Assembly (NCBI GenBank): GCA_000310025.1 | Contig: FN649733.1 | Location: forward strand, 697,460 to 758,882 | Direction: 5' to 3' | From: Ectocarpus siliculosus | Taxonomy: Eukaryota; Sar; Phaeophyceae; Ectocarpales; Ectocarpaceae | Length of the DNA: 61,423 bases | In this document: positions 56,801-61,423 of the stretch, one piece after another | Layout: each line of letters opens with the position of its first letter | Position numbering within the stretch: the stretch's first letter is position 1 | Position numbers and translations under genes: made by a program | The notes under the pieces: generated by a model | The model's input: only the letters and a program-made list of their open reading frames with translations | What the model was told of the DNA's origin: nothing | Databases searched by the model: none

Positions 56801-59157
56801 ACACGAACGACAGGGCGTGAGTACCACGCGCTCAGGGGGGTCCCGGCGAATGTATATGGTAGATACACATGATTCGCGACGTCCTCTGAGGGAAAGTACG
56901 ATGTTGTCGGGCGCGTACAGCTACTTTGTGTCTTGTGCGACCGGTGCGTCACCACCGCACGCTAAGTCCCCTCACAAACACACACGTGATTCGCCCTACG
57001 CCCCGTTCTGCCCACAAACGCGCGCGCGCCTGGATACACATGCATGGATCACACAGATACCTCACGCGTGGGTTGGGTCAGCTGTGCCAGCTAAACACCG
57101 ACCAGCTCTTAGCGTGGCCGACCTGCCAGACGCACTACGAGCTCACAACGGGGTTCCACACCTTCTACGACTGGGTGTGGGACAGCATGAAGGCCCCCCA
57201 CGCGCCGCTCCACCTGTGGCTCGGGGGAACCATGGACTGCGCCGGCACGTACGAGGCGATCGGCGAGCTCGTCGGGAACTCTATCGCGGAGACGCTCACG
57301 CTCCTGGTGATTTACCACCGCAGGAACCTGTTCTGCGAGGACGTTTGGTACTGCGATGGGCGCGCGGACGTAGAGACGAAACCGCCTGAGGTACGCACAT
57401 ATATACCACCGGTGGTGTGTGTGTGCCGCACGGCTCCCCCACGATCCATGTCCGTCCCAACGAATGTCTTCCATCGAATAAAGATTTCGAGCTAGTTTTA
57501 CCGAGACGGGGCCCGCTGGGCACACTCGTTGCTCGATCTAGCTGTGTTGATGATAGATTGTGCGTCGATGTCTCGCGAATCTTTTCCGTTTGTTTGTCGT
57601 CGAGCCATGGCTGGTGACACCCTTGAACTGGTCAGACTCATGTGTGCTTGCTTGACTCGTGGCCAAGTTCTTCTCCTAATCGCTGCTCTCCGTCCTGTTC
57701 TTGCCTGCATGTCAACCGACCGGTTCATGCAGCTCCTGTCGAGTGGCCAGTGCGGCTGCCACGGGTACGACCTCACACAGGGCAGCGACTACAAGATCGT
57801 CATGGAGAGTATGGAATACCTGGAAGACCTCATTGGGGATTTCGATGACACTACGCAAAGGAAGGTCGTGGAGACGCTCTGCACGGGCGTTGTCAACTTC
57901 GGGTCCCACACACAGGTTGTTGCAAGCAGATGTATTTGCGCGTGTAACGTGAAACGACGGCGCTCAGTACCACTACTCAGACCTACCGCGATCTCCGTAG
58001 AGTCCCGACCCTACCTAGCGAAGGCATCGCCTACTACCGAAATAACTGCGTTTGTGTGAGTGCCCACCAAAGCAGCCACCACCACGATCATCTGCGTTCT
58101 TGCCTCTTACCCAGTTGTTCGTTGTTCCGTTCTTCCCTCCCCCCCCCCCTCTCCCTTCCCACACCCTGGTTTTCGGCTGTCGACCTGTTTCTTCAGTCGA
58201 GCTCTTCGTACGACCCGTTGTTCTGGCCGATACACCCGACCATGGAGCGCCTATACCAGTTTCCGGTGCTGACCGGATCAATCGACGATTTTTTTTGGAC
58301 CGACGCGGACACCAATGTCACCTTCGCCGACGGCACCACCGTCTCCGAGATCACCAGCGTCTACTCCGACCACTGCATCGGGCATCACGGTAGCGACGTG
58401 TTCCCCTACTATCTGCTTGACACCGACACCGACGGCTTCGAGGTGTGTGTGTGTGTGCGGAAGGAAGAACCACGACCACCCTTATCGAGGGGAGTTCAAC
58501 CAGTGGACGTTGTTTGCGGCTTTCACCACACTGAGAACATCTGGAGCTGTTTGGTATGGTGTAACTATGTATACACTATACACGCAGTAGTACTCTTTAG
58601 AAGGCACCTCGAGCAGAGATCGAAATGATGTGAAGACAACCACGATGAAGACGACGTTCGTTCGTAGGTGGCATCTCTTCCCAACCCGCACGTATTACGT
58701 GTCGTCATTGCCTGCCGTCTAACTAGACGCCGGATTTCTTCCAACCACCCCACTACTGTAGCTCGCCCCCCCTCCATCCTGTACCCCAACCTCACCATAT
58801 CCATGACTCCAACCCCTAACCCTCGCTACTTATCGTTGTACATATGTATGGGTACCCATCCAGGTGAAAACCGGCATCCGAGGGCAGCCCATCCTCGGAA
58901 ACATGCTCACCAACCGGGAAATCCTCGCGGCGCTGGATCCCAGAGCCAACTCTTTGTCGTACGTGTACGACAAGTTCGAGTGGTCGCACTGCGAGGCAGA
59001 CGGTTTCGACTTCAACGACGCCTGGGATGATACCGAGCCGTCTTCCCGCACCACCCGGCCCTTTTCGCACCAGCAGAAGGCCCATGGGCGCTTAGGGTTT
59101 TCTCTGTACTCAGACTTTAACGAGAAGATGGCCCAGCGCCTGAAAAAGGGGTCTTAG
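53859..59157 (+). CDS. Membrane-anchored tyrosinase-like copper protein
   Basis: Eight exons join in phase to 753 aa: 53859-54593, 55097-55225, 55758-55979, 56698-56816, 57057-57390, 57733-57915, 58197-58442, 58864-59157. Residues 51-66 (VTVAVLCVFALLAGYY) form a single hydrophobic segment after a basic N-terminus, suggesting a signal anchor with the enzyme domain in the lumen or outside. CuA: FHDGLGFLVSH gives His290 and His299 with H-x8-H spacing, with LHHKAATHGTCDH upstream offering the other ligand; NPKLTVPYWDFT follows. CuB: APHAPLHLWLGG gives His450 and His454, and DPLFWPIHPTMERL gives His587. The usual HH of this last motif is IH, but the second, copper-binding His is kept. Family enzymes oxidise phenols to quinones with a type-3 dicopper centre; substrate unknown. 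The first exon encodes a 245-residue N-terminal region without recognised domain. Exon 6 carries a CGC motif. The exon 4/5 junction (56816/57057) was chosen because it closes the frame. Confidence 0.9.
56030..56205. repeat. Tandem duplication, about 105 bp, in tyrosinase intron 3
   Basis: TGAAAAGGGTA-ACGG-GTGCTC, CTGACTCCCCTCG and GTGGAGGCGTGTTT-ATGCGC occur in order twice, starting near 56035 and 56140. Confidence 0.8.
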
Positions 59158-60840
59158 AGCTCGGCACCCTCTGTCTCGGTTCATTGCGGGCAACGCCGTA
59201 CGTTATGCGGGACTCTAGGCAACTTGCCCGTTTTTTATTTCCAGCCCTCTTGTACGCGCCCCTCGAGTACCATTGAATTTGCGTTTGTTTTTGGGGCCCA
59301 ATCGTTGAGATAGTAAATAATGAAGAGCAAATGTTATTGTTATATGTACACTCTCACGTTTGAGATTGACATTCAGATTCAACGGGTGTAAATACACTTG
59401 GCAAATTTTTTGGAATTTACATGGCAGTAGAGAGATAGAAGGTCTAATTTTGTCGTACGCGGGGTGATGTTTTACGTCACGTAGCAAGACCCACAAAGGG
59501 CGTGTGACGTAACCGCGAGCCTGTGGCTGTTGCAGGGGGCGGGCCATAAGAAATGTCGATGTCGAGTCCAGGTGTTTGGCATGTTGAACATGTTCAGCGC
59601 CCAACCTTGTTGTTTGCTTCCCAGACAAAAAGGAAGCGAGCGGTGTTGTGTCCCAGGGGTGGGGCTAGGAGACAAGAAAACGTGTCATGATAATACAACA
59701 CGTTGGCGGGGAGGGGCATGCGTAAGTCGCGCCCAGACTTCACGTACGACAATCGGTCTCTCGGGGAAGCTACGGAGGTGTGCTTGTCTCGCAAGAATCG
59801 GCGAGAGACAGAGGCAAGAGTATTTCAACGCCTTGGAAAGTTAAAGTTTGGCAGTCAGTCGTGCTTACGCATGTTGGCCGGCGGTATATCGCCGCCACCG
59901 GTCGGCGTCAAATCAAGTCAATGACCGCACGGAGAGCCGGCAATTGCCTCAAGACTAGAAAAGCAAAATAACCTCCCCCCATCACCACTGCCTCGTGTCA
60001 AATGAGAGCAGGTTGGGGACCGATAGGCAACCACCACGTTCGGAGTGCTTGTACCTCTTACACCCCGTCCGGTTGTTGTACCGTATGGTGGCGAACGACG
60101 AAAAAGCATCATGATAGCAACACATGTCGTCACGTGGTTGGTGTGGATGTGGCATGTGCCATGGCATGTCCTGTCGTTGTCGTACTATCTATTGTCACGC
60201 CATGCCTCATAGTTCGTAGCCTCCGGGAAACCACAGCCGTCGCACGTCAACCCAAGCACTACAACTACACCGTTACACCTCTGTCTTTGTTTTGCCAAAG
60301 ACAGAATCAGTAACGAACAAGAACAAGATGCACTTTTTTCTTTTTTCCTGCTCCAACACGCATGATCTTCTGCGTCCGTTATCTTTTGCGGAGTACGTCC
60401 CCAACGTGCGTGGCGGACATCGAAAGCGTTGTTAACGTGTCCATTCTCGACTCTTGTGCCACTTTCTCTCTCCTCTCTTCTCTTCTCTTCTCAGAAAACC
60501 ATGAAAATCCTCTGAATACTCTTATCTTCTTTTTTCTATTCCTCAGAGAGCCATGTAAACCCCCTGAAAATTTTGCTCCGATTATCATCACCCCGGAGTG
60601 TTTGTTCTCGCCGAATCAAATCGCACCGAAACCAAATTCTTTCTCTCTCCCATCACCGGCTTCTCCGCGCACAGCACTTGACCCACCCGAAAAACACATC
60701 AAAACACCTCCTTCACATGCTTCAAGCTTTAGCGATCGCTTGCTGCTGCATAAGGAAAACACGAGGACCAAAGGTCAAAACACACATACCCGTCCTGCGA
60801 CAAACTCCAGCGATCGCGCCTACTCTTACACAGTGTCCAA
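59158..60840. other. Region downstream of the tyrosinase gene
   Basis: Contains the 3' UTR of the tyrosinase gene and an AT-richer stretch at 59280-59420. No exon, repeat family or RNA gene was recognised with confidence. Confidence 0.45.
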
Positions 60841-61106
60841 GCAACAAAGGCGGCGGCACCCGGCGACGTAGTCGTCGCATCAAATCCAAAAACAAAGAAT
60901 TCTCTTGTTTCGCCTTCCTCTGGGCTTCATCCCGGCCCCGGCGTTCGTCCCGCTCTTCATCTTGGCCGCCTTGGCCTGTTCCTGGGCCTTTTTTCTTCTT
61001 CAGCTCCAGGCCGGGAGGGGGGGGGGGCAGCGCCGCGCCCACGTGGGAACCCCCTTGCACCACGACGAACGCCTGCTTGGTAATCTCCTGGGTTTGCTGC
61101 AGCGTC
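60840..61106 (-). CDS. Possible terminal exon, unknown gene
   Basis: On the minus strand a T-rich tract and CTTCAG precede an open frame: TLQQTQEITKQAFVVVQGGS, a proline run, then a highly charged segment (EERDERRGRDEAQRKAKQE). The frame stays open to a stop near 60722, but the protein-like composition fades below about 60860, so the true end or a donor is uncertain. The partner exons would lie beyond the right edge. Not recognised. Confidence 0.35.
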
Positions 61107-61224
61107 CTGAAGAAAAAAAAAACAAGGAAGACAGAACAACAAGCAAGCGTGCGAAGCACAGCGTCAAGTATTCAGTGTGGAAAGAAAAAACGGGGGAGGG
61201 TGAAATCAAAAACGGGTACTCATC

Positions 61225-61423
61225 GGCGGCGGGGGGGGGGGGGGGCGTACTCTTATGTTTTGCATGCCCTTAGCGGTTAGACCATTGGCCCCCCTTTTCC
61301 AAAAGGGACTCTTCGCGGGGAAAAAAGGGGGGGGGGGGGGGGGGACTTTTTAAAACCCCGCCCCAACCTTTTAAACCTTTTCCCCCTTTTTTTTTAAAGG
61401 GGGGGGGGGGGGGGCCCCTCGAT
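61225..61423 (+). other. SINE head fragment and degraded contig end
   Basis: A G run, CGTACTCTTATGTTTTGCAT and CCCTTAGCGGTTAGACCATT match the head of family C. After about 61290 the sequence collapses into runs of G, A, T and C like the gap flanks at 47.1-47.7 kb, so it is probably unreliable base calling at a contig end. Confidence 0.75.

Overview
This window is eukaryotic nuclear DNA. Every convincing gene is split into many short exons (about 65-350 nt, one of 735 nt) by long GT-AG introns, with one GC-AG intron. The intergenic DNA is packed with tRNA-like SINE copies, MITE-like elements, microsatellites and long G or C homopolymers. Very long introns, a GC-rich composition, a recurrent TACTGCTGTA word and protein families resembling those of stramenopiles fit a brown alga of the Ectocarpus type. 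That assignment is an inference; no species marker is present.

Layout. 1-1.24 kb: two exons of an unrecognised minus-strand gene that runs off the left edge. 1.24-5.9 kb: repeat-rich intergenic DNA with an inverted pair of tRNA-derived SINE heads. 5.9-20.97 kb (+): a 16-exon kelch protein of the KLHDC4/Kel3 type (807 aa, reading frame closes across all splice junctions). 23.18-26.9 kb (-): the last five exons of a protein with repeated IPT/TIG-like modules; its 5' end was not found. 30.27-40.97 kb (+): a 12-exon cytochrome P450 (562 aa). 43.07-51.26 kb (+): an 8-exon DTW-domain protein of the DTWD1 type (345 aa), a predicted tRNA-uridine aminocarboxypropyltransferase. 52.78-53.34 kb: a Helitron/Pif1 helicase fragment and an orphan RPF1-like first exon. 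53.86-59.16 kb (+): an 8-exon, N-terminally membrane-anchored tyrosinase-like copper protein (753 aa). 60.8-61.1 kb (-): a possible exon of an unrecognised gene, then poor-quality contig-end sequence.

The genes do not form an obvious pathway. KLHDC4 and DTWD1 are housekeeping-type genes. The P450 and the tyrosinase are two oxidative enzymes of the kind used in phenolic or specialised metabolism, but nothing in the sequence shows that they act together.

The clearest structural result concerns the assembly. The 100-N gap at 47674-47773 is flanked by two 934-bp segments that are copies of each other at a constant offset of 1,034 bp, each degraded on the gap side. The gap is therefore almost certainly an unmerged contig overlap inside a DTWD1 intron, and it creates a ghost copy of one DTWD1 exon.
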